Below are positions 16,911 to 25,928 of a DNA stretch of 32,588 nucleotides, in pieces; the first letter of the stretch is position 1, and each line of letters begins with the position of its first letter. The stretch covers positions 1-32,588 of the forward strand of contig CALXCA010000026.1 in assembly GCA_944386685.1 (NCBI GenBank). Direction: 5' to 3'. The notes beneath the pieces are model-generated. The model was not told the origin of the DNA and searched no databases. It worked only from the letters and a program-made list of their open reading frames with translations. This DNA comes from an uncultured Clostridia bacterium (GTDB lineage Bacteria > Bacillota > Clostridia > TANB77 > CAG-508). Both the position numbers and the translations under genes were made by a program.

Positions 16911-17939
16911 ATGGAAAATAATCAAATTACTATACAACCAGAAGAATCATACAAAGTAATTAGAAAAAGTGTATTAACAGCACAATCAAAAGTATATACT
17001 GCTGTGAATTCTGCAATGGTACAAGCATATTGGGAAATAGGGCAAGAAATTCATAAAGCTTGTGGGGAGAATGATAGAGCTGAATATGGCAAAAAACTTT
17101 TAGAATATTTGTCAGAGCACTTAACAAAAGAATTTGGGAAAGGTTTTACTGTTACAAATTTAAAATATATGAGACAATTTTATCGAGCTTTTCCAATTCG
17201 CCACACACTGTGTGACGAATTAAGTTGGTCACATTATCGATTATTAATGAGAATAGAAAATGAAAATGCAAGAAAATTTTATATGGAAGAAGCTGTAAAA
17301 TCTGGATGGAGTGTAAGACAATTAGAAAGACAAATAGGAACATTTTATTATGAGAGATTATTAGTAAGTCAAGACAAAGAAAGTGTAAAAAATGAAATAG
17401 GATTACCTGAAAAGATAGAACCTAAAAATATTGTAAGAGATCCATATGTTTTAGAATTTTTAGGATTAGAAGGAAAAACTAGTTTTTATGAAAAGGATTT
17501 AGAACAAGCAATTATAGATCATCTTCAAAAGTTTTTACTTGAATTAGGTAGAGGTTTTTCTTTTGTAGCAAGACAACAAAAAATAACTTTTGATGGAAGA
17601 AATTTTTTTATTGATTTAGTTTTTTATAATTATATATTGAAATGTTTTGTTATAATAGATTTAAAACTTGGAGATTTGACACATCAAGACTTAGGACAAA
17701 TGCAAATGTATGTAAACTATTATACAAGAGAGATGATGAATGAAGGTGACAATCCACCAATAGGAATTGTACTTTGTGCAGATAAAAGCGATCAGATTGT
17801 AAAATATACGTTACCAGAAGAAAATAATCAAATATTCGCGTCAAAATATAAATTATATTTACCAACAGAAGAAGAATTTAAAAAAGAATTAAATTTAGAT
17901 AATTACGTAAAAAAAGATGAGGAAAAAATTAAATCCTAA
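16911..17939 (+). CDS. YhcG/DUF1016-type PDDEXK nuclease-domain protein
   Basis: 342 aa. The N-terminal DUF1016 helical region (about 1-150) shows AYWEIGQEI, YGKKLLEYLS, FTVTNLKYMRQFY and LSWSHYRLLM. The C-terminal PDDEXK-like domain has FFIDLVFYN, then IIDLKLGDL with Asp where relatives usually have Glu (D-x-K instead of E-x-K), and GQMQMYVNYY. Relatives are accessory genes often found in genomic islands near restriction or defence genes. Their biochemical role is not settled. No methylase or restriction gene is next to it here. AAAGGAG precedes ATG 16911, and a truncated repeat lies just upstream, which hints at a mobile or rearranged boundary. Low-GC codon use similar to its neighbours suggests it is not a very recent arrival. 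Confidence 0.85.
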   Translation: MENNQITIQPEESYKVIRKSVLTAQSKVYTAVNSAMVQAYWEIGQEIHKACGENDRAEYGKKLLEYLSEHLTKEFGKGFTVTNLKYMRQFYRAFPIRHTLCDELSWSHYRLLMRIENENARKFYMEEAVKSGWSVRQLERQIGTFYYERLLVSQDKESVKNEIGLPEKIEPKNIVRDPYVLEFLGLEGKTSFYEKDLEQAIIDHLQKFLLELGRGFSFVARQQKITFDGRNFFIDLVFYNYILKCFVIIDLKLGDLTHQDLGQMQMYVNYYTREMMNEGDNPPIGIVLCADKSDQIVKYTLPEENNQIFASKYKLYLPTEEEFKKELNLDNYVKKDEEKIKS

Positions 17940-17983
17940 AGAGATTTGTAAAGACTGCTGTTGGCTATATATTTGTGAAAATA

Positions 17984-18012
17984 TTGATAATTACTCTCAT
18001 TTATGATAAAAT
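17984..18012 (+). promoter_or_regulatory. Promoter for the GNAT-uvrB unit
   Basis: TTGATA (17984-17989), a 17-bp spacer and TAAAAT (18007-18012), about 55 nt before the GGAGG ribosome site at 18067. Confidence 0.65.
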
Positions 18013-18076
18013 ACTATAAATTGATTATATCTAAAGAAACTATGAAATAAGAGAAAATATATTTGTGGAGGAAAAA

Positions 18077-18499
18077 TTGAAAATAAAGATAAAAGAAAAT
18101 AATAAAAACATAAAAGAATTTAACTATCTTTATGAAGCAGCTGGCTGGGGAGCATATGATGAAAAAATAGTTAAAAGAGCTTTGGACAATACTTTTTATT
18201 CAGTAAGTGTTTATGACGAAGATAAGATAATAGGTTTTGGAAGATTAATTGGAGACACTATATGTTTTATGTATATACATGATGTAATGGTTTTACCAGA
18301 ATATCAATCAAAGAAGATTGGAACTACAATAATGAATAAATTATTAGAAAAAGTAGACAAAATAAAAATTGAAAATCCAAGTTTAAGAGTATATCTGGGA
18401 GCATCTAAAAACAAAGAAAAGTTCTATGAAAAATTTGGATTTGTTAATAGAATAGAAGCGGATTTAGGATATGGAATGATTTTGAAATATAGAAATTAG
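18077..18499 (+). CDS. GNAT-family N-acetyltransferase
   Basis: Small cytosolic acetyl-CoA-dependent acyltransferase; the acceptor is unknown. The GNAT fold is visible as a central strand ending in VMVLPEYQSKKIG, the acetyl-CoA-binding loop with Q-x-x-x-x-G, followed by TTIMNKLLEKV. The C-terminal part YLGASKNKEKFYEKFGF is also typical. I place the start at TTG 18077, because the GTG at 18065 overlaps the GGAGG ribosome site (18067-18071) itself. This gives 140 aa. uvrB starts 24 bp after the stop, so the two are probably co-transcribed from the promoter at 17984. Confidence 0.88.
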   Translation: MKIKIKENNKNIKEFNYLYEAAGWGAYDEKIVKRALDNTFYSVSVYDEDKIIGFGRLIGDTICFMYIHDVMVLPEYQSKKIGTTIMNKLLEKVDKIKIENPSLRVYLGASKNKEKFYEKFGFVNRIEADLGYGMILKYRN

Positions 18500-18523
18500 T
18501 GCATAAAAAATAGGAGGCGAAAT

Positions 18524-20485
18524 ATGTTCAAATTAGTATCAGATTATACGCCAACAGGAGACCAACCACAAGCAATTGAATATTTAAGTAATGGAGTAAA
18601 AGCTGGCAAAAAATATCAAACATTACTTGGAGTTACAGGTTCGGGAAAAACTTTTACAATGGTTAACATAATACAGCAAGTGCAAAAGCCAACATTAGTA
18701 TTAGCACACAACAAAACACTAGCAGGGCAATTATACAGTGAATTCAAAGAATTTTTTCCAGAAAACCATGTAGAATACTTTGTGTCATATTATGATTATT
18801 ACCAACCAGAAAGTTATATAGCCCAAAGTGACACATATATAGAAAAAGATGCCTCAATAAATGATGAAATAGATAAATTACGTCATTCAGCAACAGCATC
18901 ATTATTTGAAACAAGAGATGTAATTATTGTTGCATCAGTTTCTTGTATATATGGTTTAGGAGACCCAATAGACTACGAAAATATGATAGTATCTTTACGA
19001 CCTGGAATGGAAATATCTAGAGAAAACATAATGAAAAAGCTAATTAATATGCAATATTCAAGAAATGAAATTGATTTTAAAAGAGGAACCTTTAGAGCAA
19101 AAGGAGATATTTTAGAAATTTATCCATCAGATAAAGGAGAATCTGCAATCAGAGCAGAATTTTGGGGAGATGAAATAGAAAAAATTTCAGAAATAAATCC
19201 TGTAACAGGTAAATCTATTGGAACTCGTAGCCATGTTATGGTATTTCCAAATTCACATTATGTTACATCTAAAGAAAAAATGGAAAGAGCATTAAAAACA
19301 ATTGAACAAGAATTAGAAGAAAGAGTAGAATATTTTAAAAGTCAAAATAAATTAATTGAAGCACAAAGAATTCAAGAAAGAACAAATTTTGATATGGAAA
19401 TGATGAAAGAAACTGGATTTTGTCAAGGAATAGAAAATTATTCTAGACACATTAGTGGTAGAGAGCCAGGAAGTGCACCATTTACACTATTTGACTATTT
19501 TCCAAAAGATTTTCTACTTTTAATTGATGAATCACATGCAACAATTCCACAAGTAAGAGCTATGTATAATGGAGATAGAGCTCGTAAAGATTCTTTAGTA
19601 AAATACGGATTTCGTTTACCATCTGCTTATGATAATAGACCATTAACATTTAATGAATTTGAAAACAGAATTAATCAAGTAATTTTTGTTAGTGCAACAC
19701 CAGCAGATTATGAAAAAGAACATGCAAAAGACAATGTTGTAGAACAAATTATAAGACCAACAGGATTATTAGATCCAAAAATAGAAGTAAAACCTATATC
19801 AAATCAAATAGATGATTTAATTGAACAAATTAGAATAAGAGTAGAAAGAAATGAAAGAGTTTTAGTTACTACTTTAACCAAAAAGATGGCAGAAGATTTA
19901 ACTGCATATTTAAAAAGCCTTGATATAAAAGTAAATTATATGCATTCAGATATAAAAGCATTAGAGAGAATGGAGATTATTCGTAATTTACGTTTAGGTG
20001 AATTTGATGTATTAGTTGGTATTAACCTTTTAAGAGAAGGTCTTGATATTCCAGAAGTTTCTTTAGTTGCTATATTAGATGCTGATAAAGAAGGATTTTT
20101 ACGTTCAGAACGTTCTTTAATTCAAACTATTGGACGTGCTGCAAGAAATACAAATGGAACAGTTATAATGTATGCAGATGAACTTACAGATTCTATGGAA
20201 AAAGCAATTAAAGAAACCAACAGAAGACGTGCAATTCAAGAGGCTTATAATAAAGAACATAATATTACACCAAAAACAATTAATAAATCTATTAGAGATT
20301 CTATTAAAGCAATTCAGGTTGAAAATATTGGTGTTGAATATAAGTTCGAAAAAGAAGATGATATCAAAAATACAATTTCTAAACTTACTGATGAAATGCT
20401 TGAACATGCTAGTCGCATGGAATTTGAACAGGCTGCTGAATTAAGAGACAAAATTAAAGAATTGGAAAAATTGATAAATGAATAA
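18524..20485 (+). CDS. uvrB: Excinuclease ABC subunit B
   Basis: Damage-verifying helicase-like subunit of nucleotide excision repair, handed DNA by UvrA and recruiting UvrC. Of 653 aa, Walker A is GVTGSGKT (36-43). The Tyr-rich beta-hairpin [10 protein letters not shown] follows near residue 90, then IDESH at 334-338. The helicase motif VSATPADYE and the Arg-rich QTIGRAARN come later, and a C-terminal UVR motif (about 615-650) binds UvrC. AGGAGG (18512-18517) precedes ATG 18524. In many Firmicutes uvrA follows directly; here about 1.65 kb of unrelated DNA intervenes. Confidence 0.98.
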   Translation: MFKLVSDYTPTGDQPQAIEYLSNGVKAGKKYQTLLGVTGSGKTFTMVNIIQQVQKPTLVLAHNKTLAGQLYSEFKEFFPENHVEYFVSYYDYYQPESYIAQSDTYIEKDASINDEIDKLRHSATASLFETRDVIIVASVSCIYGLGDPIDYENMIVSLRPGMEISRENIMKKLINMQYSRNEIDFKRGTFRAKGDILEIYPSDKGESAIRAEFWGDEIEKISEINPVTGKSIGTRSHVMVFPNSHYVTSKEKMERALKTIEQELEERVEYFKSQNKLIEAQRIQERTNFDMEMMKETGFCQGIENYSRHISGREPGSAPFTLFDYFPKDFLLLIDESHATIPQVRAMYNGDRARKDSLVKYGFRLPSAYDNRPLTFNEFENRINQVIFVSATPADYEKEHAKDNVVEQIIRPTGLLDPKIEVKPISNQIDDLIEQIRIRVERNERVLVTTLTKKMAEDLTAYLKSLDIKVNYMHSDIKALERMEIIRNLRLGEFDVLVGINLLREGLDIPEVSLVAILDADKEGFLRSERSLIQTIGRAARNTNGTVIMYADELTDSMEKAIKETNRRRAIQEAYNKEHNITPKTINKSIRDSIKAIQVENIGVEYKFEKEDDIKNTISKLTDEMLEHASRMEFEQAAELRDKIKELEKLINE

Positions 20486-20539
20486 ACTTAAAAATTTTAT
20501 AAAAGGATAAAAATCTTAGAATTTGTGGAAAATTTAATA

Positions 20540-20611
20540 GTAAAATTTGTGTGCATCTGTTTGAGCGAAGTTCTTTCATTGAATAGGAAAAAGCGATTTT
20601 TCCTATTCAAT
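20540..20611 (-). repeat. Inverted 72-bp copy of part of the 155-bp repeat
   Basis: The reverse complement matches 11607-11678 over the same 72-bp length with four differences. It includes the long TTGAATAGG palindrome (20578-20611) and the GAGCGAAG hairpin region. It sits between the uvrB stop and the terminator of the minus-strand orphan gene. Confidence 0.85.
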
Positions 20612-20612
20612 G

Positions 20613-20642
20613 AAAAAGACCGGCTGGAATTTCCAGCCGGTC
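20613..20642 (-). terminator. Terminator of the 68-aa orphan gene
   Basis: On the minus strand a GACCGGCTGGAA/TTCCAGCCGGTC stem (20618-20642) is followed by five Ts. This GC-rich stem stands out sharply in the AT-rich context. Confidence 0.85.
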
Positions 20643-20652
20643 TAAAACTTAT

Positions 20653-20859
20653 TTAGACTTTTTCTTTCTTCTCAATAGTGCAGACAAACTTGCCGTTTTC
20701 TGCAATTTTCGCTCCTTTCCTAATCTCTACTTGCGGAAAGTTTTTCCGCAAATCGTCCACTTCCCTCGAATACAAAGGAACTTTCAGAGTGAGAGCATCA
20801 CTCTGCATAAACACCTCCATCAGATGGAAGTTACGGTCTTTTCGAGAATAGTATTCCAT
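20653..20859 (-). CDS. 68-aa orphan protein of foreign composition
   Basis: Not recognised. It is a short soluble protein without signal peptide or membrane segment, rich in charged residues (RKDRNFHLMEVF, REVDDLRKNFPQVEIRKG) and ending KKEKV. The reading frame is well supported: AGGAGG lies 7 nt before ATG, a TTTACA-17-TATAAT promoter lies at 20919-20947, and a strong GC-rich terminator follows. Codon use differs plainly from the neighbours, with CTG, CTC, CGG, CGT, TCG and GAG where they use TTA, AGA and GAA. This points to recent acquisition. It lies inside the gap between uvrB and uvrA, on the opposite strand. Confidence 0.75.
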   Translation of the reverse strand: MEYYSRKDRNFHLMEVFMQSDALTLKVPLYSREVDDLRKNFPQVEIRKGAKIAENGKFVCTIEKKEKV

Positions 20860-20918
20860 AATGGTTTCCTCCTGTAAATAAAAAAGTCATATTGTTTTTA
20901 GCACAAAATGCTTATATT

Positions 20919-20947
20919 ATTATACAGCAAAATTCTAATTTTGTAAA
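20919..20947 (-). promoter_or_regulatory. Promoter of the 68-aa orphan gene
   Basis: On the minus strand TTTACA (20942-20947), a 17-bp spacer and a perfect TATAAT (20919-20924). The leader of about 55 nt contains AGCATTTTGTGCT, a small dyad. Confidence 0.8.
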
Positions 20948-20974
20948 CCTTTTTGTTATATGTATTGAACTTTA

Positions 20975-21409
20975 TTAAATCATATAATCGAACTTATGCA
21001 ATTTGTTAACAGAGTTAACTAATTCTTCTTTACGTTTTACTTCAATGAGTACATCTATATTCTTACTTTTACAAAAATCTAATTCTTCTTTAATATTTAA
21101 TATTCCTGTAAATAATTCCTGATGATCTTTTGAACCATTAAAATCGTGTAAATGAATATGTTTAATTCTATCATCATATTTTAAGAACATTTCTTTTGCT
21201 ATGTTTCCATATCTAATATTATGTCCTAAATCTAAAGTGAAGAATAGATTATTATAATTTGAAATTATTTCTATTGCTTTTAAAGTATAAGTTTCAACTT
21301 TTACATTTTCAAACAAAATAGTAGCATTATATTTTTTTGCTATATTTGAAAGTATATTACAAGAGCTTTTTAGAAAAATTATTGAAACAAATGACTTTAA
21401 ATTCTTTGC
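20975..21409 (-). pseudogene. 3' remnant of a sugar isomerase/AP-endonuclease-2-like TIM-barrel gene
   Basis: The open frame encodes about 145 residues ending DYMI. It carries family features: NIAKKYNATILFENV, FTLDLGHN and IKHIHLHDFNG, with H-x-H and D as in metal-binding xylose isomerase-like barrels, then DVLIEVK. This corresponds to the C-terminal half of a protein normally about 260-290 aa. The similarity continues upstream of the only usable start (TTG at 21316) to an in-frame stop at 21410-21412, and I see no ATG or ribosome site. The N-terminal half is missing; its place is taken by the promoter of the divergent CYTH gene. Most likely a decaying remnant; an expressed fragment cannot be excluded. 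Confidence 0.65.
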
Positions 21410-21427
21410 TTAAATAAAAATTAATGT

Positions 21428-21451
21428 TATAATATATTTGTTTAGTGGAGG
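21428..21451 (+). promoter_or_regulatory. Extended -10 promoter and ribosome site of the CYTH gene
   Basis: TGTTATAAT (TATAAT at 21428-21433) is an extended -10 element with only a weak -35 (TTTGCT, 21405-21410). GTGGAGGA at 21445-21452 sets the start at ATG 21462. Confidence 0.6.
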
Positions 21452-21461
21452 AAAGAAAAAT

Positions 21462-22037
21462 ATGGAGATAGAAAAAGAGATAAGATTTAAAATAGAAAGT
21501 GGCTCAAAAATTAAGGAGATTGAGTTAGAAACGGAAGAAATACAAGAAAAAAGTAAAAACATAGATTTAGTATTAGGGTGGAAAGGATTTGAATCCTTGG
21601 ATAAGTATGGTTTTATTTGTCGAATAAGAAAGAAGAATGATGAAATATATTTAGAATGTAAAAAGAAGATAAAAGATAATACTTGGAATGAATCTAAAAT
21701 TAAACTAAAAGAATTTAGAGAAGGGGTAAATTTTTTAAGTCTAATAGGAATGAAACCATATTTATATATAAATAGAAAAAGACAAATTAGGAAATTTAAA
21801 GATTTAAAAATATACATAGATGAAGTGGATATGCTAGGAAATTTTATTGAAATAGAATTTCAAGAAGCTTCGAACGAAGAAAAGCAAATACAAGAATTTT
21901 TAAGTCATTTTAATATCAAAAACATAGAACAAAAACTATATGGAGATATATTTAAAGAAAAAATAGAAACAGACAAAAATTTTAAAGCAGAATTTGAAAA
22001 TAAAATAAAAAATTTTATTGATAAGGATATGTTATAA
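21462..22037 (+). CDS. CYTH-domain protein (triphosphate tunnel metalloenzyme)
   Basis: 191 aa. The start EIEKEIRFKIE resembles the E-x-E-x-K strand of the CYTH domain, shared by class IV adenylate cyclases, thiamine triphosphatases and tripolyphosphatases. It is followed by charged strands such as GFICRIRKK, IYLECKKKIK and YIDEVDMLGNFIEIEF, which would line the triphosphate tunnel. Substrate is unknown; inorganic triphosphate is a common one. I chose ATG 21462 over a TTG at 21438 because GGAGGA lies between them with good spacing. The stop codon falls in the loop of the terminator at 22024. Confidence 0.8.
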   Translation: MEIEKEIRFKIESGSKIKEIELETEEIQEKSKNIDLVLGWKGFESLDKYGFICRIRKKNDEIYLECKKKIKDNTWNESKIKLKEFREGVNFLSLIGMKPYLYINRKRQIRKFKDLKIYIDEVDMLGNFIEIEFQEASNEEKQIQEFLSHFNIKNIEQKLYGDIFKEKIETDKNFKAEFENKIKNFIDKDML

Positions 22038-22052
22038 TACATATCTTTTTTT
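22024..22052 (+). terminator. Terminator overlapping the CYTH gene end
   Basis: The 9-bp stem AGGATATGT (22024-22032) with ACATATCTT (22039-22047) has one G-U pair and continues into a seven-T run. The stop codon of the CYTH gene is in its loop. Confidence 0.8.
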
Positions 22053-22082
22053 GACATATATAAAAAACAACTGTTTTATATA

Positions 22083-22111
22083 TTGTAAATTAAGCAAAAA
22101 TGTGATAAAAT
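22083..22111 (+). promoter_or_regulatory. Probable uvrA promoter
   Basis: TTGTAA (22083-22088), a 17-bp spacer and TAAAAT (22106-22111) leave a very short leader before the uvrA ribosome site. A TTGACA at 22051-22056 with a poor -10 is an alternative. Confidence 0.5.
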
Positions 22112-22146
22112 AATGCAGAATATTAAATAAAAAAGGAATGGGGAAA

Positions 22147-24972
22147 ATGAATGACAAAATAATAATAAAAGGAGCAAAAGAACACAACTTAAAAAATATA
22201 AATTTAGAAATACCAAGAAATAAATTAGTAGTAATAACTGGTCTATCAGGGTCAGGAAAATCATCACTAGCATTTGACACACTATATGCAGAAGGACAAA
22301 GAAGATATGTAGAAAGTCTATCATCATATGCAAGACAATTTTTAGGACTAATGGAAAAGCCAGAAGTAGAATCAATAGAAGGACTATCACCAGCAATTTC
22401 AATAGACCAAAAAACAACCTCAAAAAATCCACGTTCAACAGTAGGAACAGTAACAGAAATATATGATTATATACGTTTACTATATGCAAGAATAGGAACA
22501 CCATATTGTCCTAATTGTGGTAAAAAAATAGAAAAACAATCAATAGACCAAATTGTAGACAATGTAATGAAATTAGAAGAAGGAACAAGGATACAAGTTT
22601 TAGCACCAGTTGTTAGAGGAAGAAAAGGAGAATATACAAAACTGTTTGAAGACCTACAAAAAGATGGATTTGCAAGAGTTAGAGTAGATGGAGAAATTTA
22701 TGATTTATCTGATGAAATAAAACTAGAAAAAAATAAAAAACATGAAATAGAAATTGTAGTAGACAGATTAGTAATAAAAGAAGATATTGTAGGAAGACTT
22801 ACAGAATCAATAGAAGTAGCATTAAAACATGCAGAAAACCTAGTTTTAATAGATGTAGTAGGACAAAAGCCTGTATTATACAGCTGTAATTATGCATGTC
22901 CAGACTGTGGATTCAGTTTTCCAGAATTAACACCAAGAATGTTTTCATTTAACAATCCTTATGGAGCCTGTCCAAAATGTTCTGGAATAGGATATTTAAT
23001 GAAAATGGACGAAGATTTAATAATCCCAGACAAAACAAAAACACTATATGATGGAGTAAAAGCATTTGGTTCAAGTACAATGAAAAAAGGAGATACAATG
23101 GCAAAAATGTACTTTGAAAGTGTAGGAAGACATTATGGAATAGATATAAGAAACAAAAAAATCAAAGATTTGCCAAGAGATTTTCTAGAAAAAATATTAT
23201 ATGGAACAGGAAATGAAGAAATAGACTTTGAATATGAATCATCAATTGGAAAAAGGCAATTTACAGCTCCATTTGAAGGAGTAATACCAACACTTGAAAG
23301 ACGTCATAATGAAACAAAATCACAAGGAATGAGAGACTTTTACGAAATGTATATGAGTGAACTTCCATGTGATGAATGTTTTGGTGCAAGACTAAAAAAA
23401 GAAGTATTATCAGTAAAAGTTGGTGGAATTAATATAAATGAAATGACAGATTTATCTGTAAAACATTTAAAAGAATTTCTTTCAACATTAGAATTAACAA
23501 ATTCACAAAAAATGATAGCAGAATTAATATTAAAAGAAATAAATGCTAGACTTCAATTTTTAATAGATGTTGGACTAGAATATTTAACATTATCAAGAAG
23601 TGCAGGAACACTATCAGGCGGAGAAGCACAACGTATACGTTTAGCAACACAAATAGGTTCAGGATTAACAGGAGTATTATATATATTAGATGAGCCAAGT
23701 ATTGGATTACATCAAAGAGATAATGATAAATTAATTGCAACATTAAAAAAATTAAGAGATTTAGGAAATACACTAATAGTAGTAGAGCATGATGAAGATA
23801 CAATGTATGCAGCAGATCAAATTATAGATATTGGACCAGGTGCAGGTGTTCATGGAGGAAGAGTATTAGCACAAGGAACTGCTGAAGAAATAAAAAATGT
23901 AGAAGGGTCTATAACAGGAGCATATTTAAGTGGAAGAAGAAAAATTTCAGTACCTAAAAAGAGAAGAACAGGAAATAGAAGAAGTATAGAAATTGTTGGA
24001 GCAACAGAAAACAATTTAAAAAATATAAGTGTAAAATTTCCACTAGGCAAATTTATTTGTATTACAGGAGTTTCAGGTTCGGGAAAAAGTACATTAATAA
24101 ATGAAGTATTATACAAAAATATTGCACAAAAATTAAATGGAGCAACAGAAAAAGCAGGAAAATGTAAACAAATAAAAGGCTTAGATAATATAGACAAAAT
24201 TATCAATATTGACCAATCACCAATAGGACGTACACCACGTTCAAATCCAGCAACATATACAGGTGCATTTGATTTAATAAGAGATATTTTTGCAGAAACA
24301 AATGAAGCAAAAATGAGAGGATATGAAAAAGGAAGATTTAGTTTTAATGTACCAGGAGGAAGATGTGAAAGCTGTTCAGGAGATGGTGTACACAGAATAG
24401 AAATGCATTTCTTACCAGATGTATTTGTACCATGTGAAGTATGTAAAGGAAAAAGATATAACAGAGAAACATTAGAAGTAAAATATAAAGGAAAAAATAT
24501 AGCAGATGTATTAGACATGACAGTTGAAGAAGCACTAGAATTTTTTGAAAACATTCCAAGAATCAAAACCAAAATACAAACACTATATGATGTAGGATTA
24601 GGATATATAAAATTAGGACAACCATCAACAACACTATCAGGAGGAGAAGCACAACGTGTTAAACTTGCAACAGAATTATCTAAAAAAGCAACAGGAAAAA
24701 CATTATATATTTTAGATGAACCAACAACAGGACTTCATATAGCAGATGTCCACAGATTAGTAGATATTCTACAAAGACTAGTTGACACCGGAAACACAAT
24801 AATTGTAATAGAACACAATTTAGACTTAATAAAAACCTCAGACTATATAATAGACTTAGGACCAGAAGGTGGAGACGGTGGAGGAGAAATAATTGCTGTT
24901 GGAACTCCTGAACAAATTTGCAAAAACGAAAGAAGCTATACAGGAAAATTCTTAAAAAAATATCTTGGGTAA
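22147..24972 (+). CDS. uvrA: Excinuclease ABC subunit A
   Basis: ABC-type ATPase dimer that finds bulky DNA lesions and loads UvrB. Two nucleotide-binding domains are visible: Walker [10 protein letters not shown] (32-40) and GVSGSGKST (641-649), each with its LSGGEAQR signature, and ILDEPS/ILDEPT Walker B motifs. Zinc-binding Cys pairs are C121/C124, C251/C254, C275/C278 and C740/C743 with C763/C766. I choose ATG 22147 (MNDKIII, as in relatives; 941 aa). The upstream ATG at 22138 has its AAGG directly against it, whereas AAGGA is well spaced for 22147. It has its own promoter, since the usual partner uvrB is 1.65 kb away behind a terminator. Confidence 0.98.
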   Translation: MNDKIIIKGAKEHNLKNINLEIPRNKLVVITGLSGSGKSSLAFDTLYAEGQRRYVESLSSYARQFLGLMEKPEVESIEGLSPAISIDQKTTSKNPRSTVGTVTEIYDYIRLLYARIGTPYCPNCGKKIEKQSIDQIVDNVMKLEEGTRIQVLAPVVRGRKGEYTKLFEDLQKDGFARVRVDGEIYDLSDEIKLEKNKKHEIEIVVDRLVIKEDIVGRLTESIEVALKHAENLVLIDVVGQKPVLYSCNYACPDCGFSFPELTPRMFSFNNPYGACPKCSGIGYLMKMDEDLIIPDKTKTLYDGVKAFGSSTMKKGDTMAKMYFESVGRHYGIDIRNKKIKDLPRDFLEKILYGTGNEEIDFEYESSIGKRQFTAPFEGVIPTLERRHNETKSQGMRDFYEMYMSELPCDECFGARLKKEVLSVKVGGININEMTDLSVKHLKEFLSTLELTNSQKMIAELILKEINARLQFLIDVGLEYLTLSRSAGTLSGGEAQRIRLATQIGSGLTGVLYILDEPSIGLHQRDNDKLIATLKKLRDLGNTLIVVEHDEDTMYAADQIIDIGPGAGVHGGRVLAQGTAEEIKNVEGSITGAYLSGRRKISVPKKRRTGNRRSIEIVGATENNLKNISVKFPLGKFICITGVSGSGKSTLINEVLYKNIAQKLNGATEKAGKCKQIKGLDNIDKIINIDQSPIGRTPRSNPATYTGAFDLIRDIFAETNEAKMRGYEKGRFSFNVPGGRCESCSGDGVHRIEMHFLPDVFVPCEVCKGKRYNRETLEVKYKGKNIADVLDMTVEEALEFFENIPRIKTKIQTLYDVGLGYIKLGQPSTTLSGGEAQRVKLATELSKKATGKTLYILDEPTTGLHIADVHRLVDILQRLVDTGNTIIVIEHNLDLIKTSDYIIDLGPEGGDGGGEIIAVGTPEQICKNERSYTGKFLKKYLG

Positions 24973-24975
24973 TTT

Positions 24976-25035
24976 AGTGCCGGTTCTCTTTTTTCCCTTT
25001 TTATGTCGGGAAAATTGGTACCGGTTCTCTTTTTT
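24976..25035 (-). repeat. Two inverted units of the GACCG-type motif
   Basis: AGTGCCGGTTCTCTTTTTT (24976-24994) and GGTACCGGTTCTCTTTTTT (25017-25035) read on the minus strand as AAAAAAGAGAACCGGCAC and the like. They belong to the same motif family as the units at 116-210 and 26855-27019, and lie just after uvrA. Confidence 0.7.
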
Positions 25036-25076
25036 CTATTCCGAAACCATTTTACACTATTAGTAAATTTTATGAG

Positions 25077-25105
25077 TTGACGTAAAACAAAAAATATGGT
25101 AAAAT
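25077..25105 (+). promoter_or_regulatory. Promoter of the secreted orphan protein gene
   Basis: TTGACG (25077-25082), a 17-bp spacer and TAAAAT (25100-25105). The leader of about 95 nt contains a 10-bp hairpin, ATTTGTGGAA paired with TTCTACAAAT, one mismatch. Confidence 0.75.
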
Positions 25106-25207
25106 ATAGGTTAAAGCTAAATAGAAAGGCTTGAATGTGTGCTGTATACAAAAATTTGTGGAAGTTATTTCTACAAATACAAACAAGAAAAGAAAGGAAA
25201 GGTACAA

Positions 25208-25834
25208 ATGAAAAAGTTTGTTTCAATGTTGCTGGCAAGTACTGTGTTGCTTGCAACTCTGTCTGCTCCTGTTTTTGCTACAGACAATAATACCTGTGTT
25301 CAGCAGGTAGAGTCTGTAGTTGAAACAGCTGAATCCGAGGAAGAGAACTGTTTGATGTTTATTCAAAATATTCAAACTTTTCTGTCAGAAAAGTTGAGTA
25401 TTCTTGAACAAAAAGTCCGGAATTTTCTGGGCTTAGAGCAAAATGTAGCAGTTGATGATGCTACAGATTGCGAAGACTGTAGTTTCAATGTCGATAGCCT
25501 TGAAACTCAGGTATGGTTAACATACATTGGTGATGAATATTACCAGTTTGAGCTTACACCTGTGGCTGAGGGGCTAAAAGACCTGAAAGTCAAAAGATTG
25601 AACAATTTGAAAAAGGCACAGTATATTGTGCCCAATATAAGAGATGTCCAAATTTATGGAACTAATATTTATATTATTAGTTCCAATGATAATCTCTTGT
25701 GTTTGAGCCCAGAAACAGGAAAGATGAAGAATATCTGCGAAGATGTTTCTTGTCTAAAATGGTTAAAAGTCAATGGTAACAATGTTTTGACTTATGTTAC
25801 CAAAGATGGGCAAGTTAAGAATCTTGAAGCCTAA
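25208..25834 (+). CDS. Secreted orphan protein with Cys residues
   Basis: 208 aa, function not recognised. It starts with a clear Sec signal peptide (MKKFVSMLLASTVLLATLSA, cleavage expected after VFA at about residue 24). The mature part has an acidic region with a possible coiled-coil stretch (FLSEKLSILEQKVRNFL), several Cys (about six), and a C-terminal beta-rich part. The segment IYGTNIYIISSNDNLLCLSPETGK resembles a beta-propeller blade, but no full domain can be assigned. ATG 25208 follows AGGAAAGG; the in-frame extension to 25139 would put residues before the signal peptide and is rejected. Codons with CTG, GTG and CAG are commoner than in neighbours. It has its own promoter and terminator, so it is a stand-alone unit. 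Confidence 0.85.
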   Translation: MKKFVSMLLASTVLLATLSAPVFATDNNTCVQQVESVVETAESEEENCLMFIQNIQTFLSEKLSILEQKVRNFLGLEQNVAVDDATDCEDCSFNVDSLETQVWLTYIGDEYYQFELTPVAEGLKDLKVKRLNNLKKAQYIVPNIRDVQIYGTNIYIISSNDNLLCLSPETGKMKNICEDVSCLKWLKVNGNNVLTYVTKDGQVKNLEA

Positions 25835-25870
25835 AACGCCAACACACAATATTTATAGCTACAGCACACG

Positions 25871-25898
25871 AGCCACACTCCATTGGAGTGTGGCTTTA
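25871..25898 (+). terminator. Terminator after the secreted protein gene
   Basis: AGCCACACTC (25871-25880) pairs with GAGTGTGGCT (25886-25895) around CATTG, followed by TTAAT. GC-rich stem with only a short T-run. Confidence 0.75.
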
Positions 25899-25928
25899 AT
25901 AAAAATTATAGACGAATAATAAACAATT

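Noticed and set aside
18065..18076. GTG 18065 as start of the GNAT gene
   Set aside because: This GTG overlaps the GGAGG ribosome site itself; TTG 18077 is properly spaced after it.
21438..21461. TTG 21438 as start of the CYTH gene
   Set aside because: The ribosome site GGAGGA lies downstream of it; ATG 21462 is the better start.
22076..22504. Leu-rich 142-aa frame on the minus strand, and similar Leu/Phe-rich minus-strand frames inside other genes
   Set aside because: They are antisense shadows of A-rich coding DNA (Lys/Glu/Asn codons read backwards), without ribosome sites or independent evidence.
25139..25207. N-terminal extension of the secreted protein
   Set aside because: It would place a charged segment ahead of a normal signal peptide. 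ATG 25208 has a good ribosome site.
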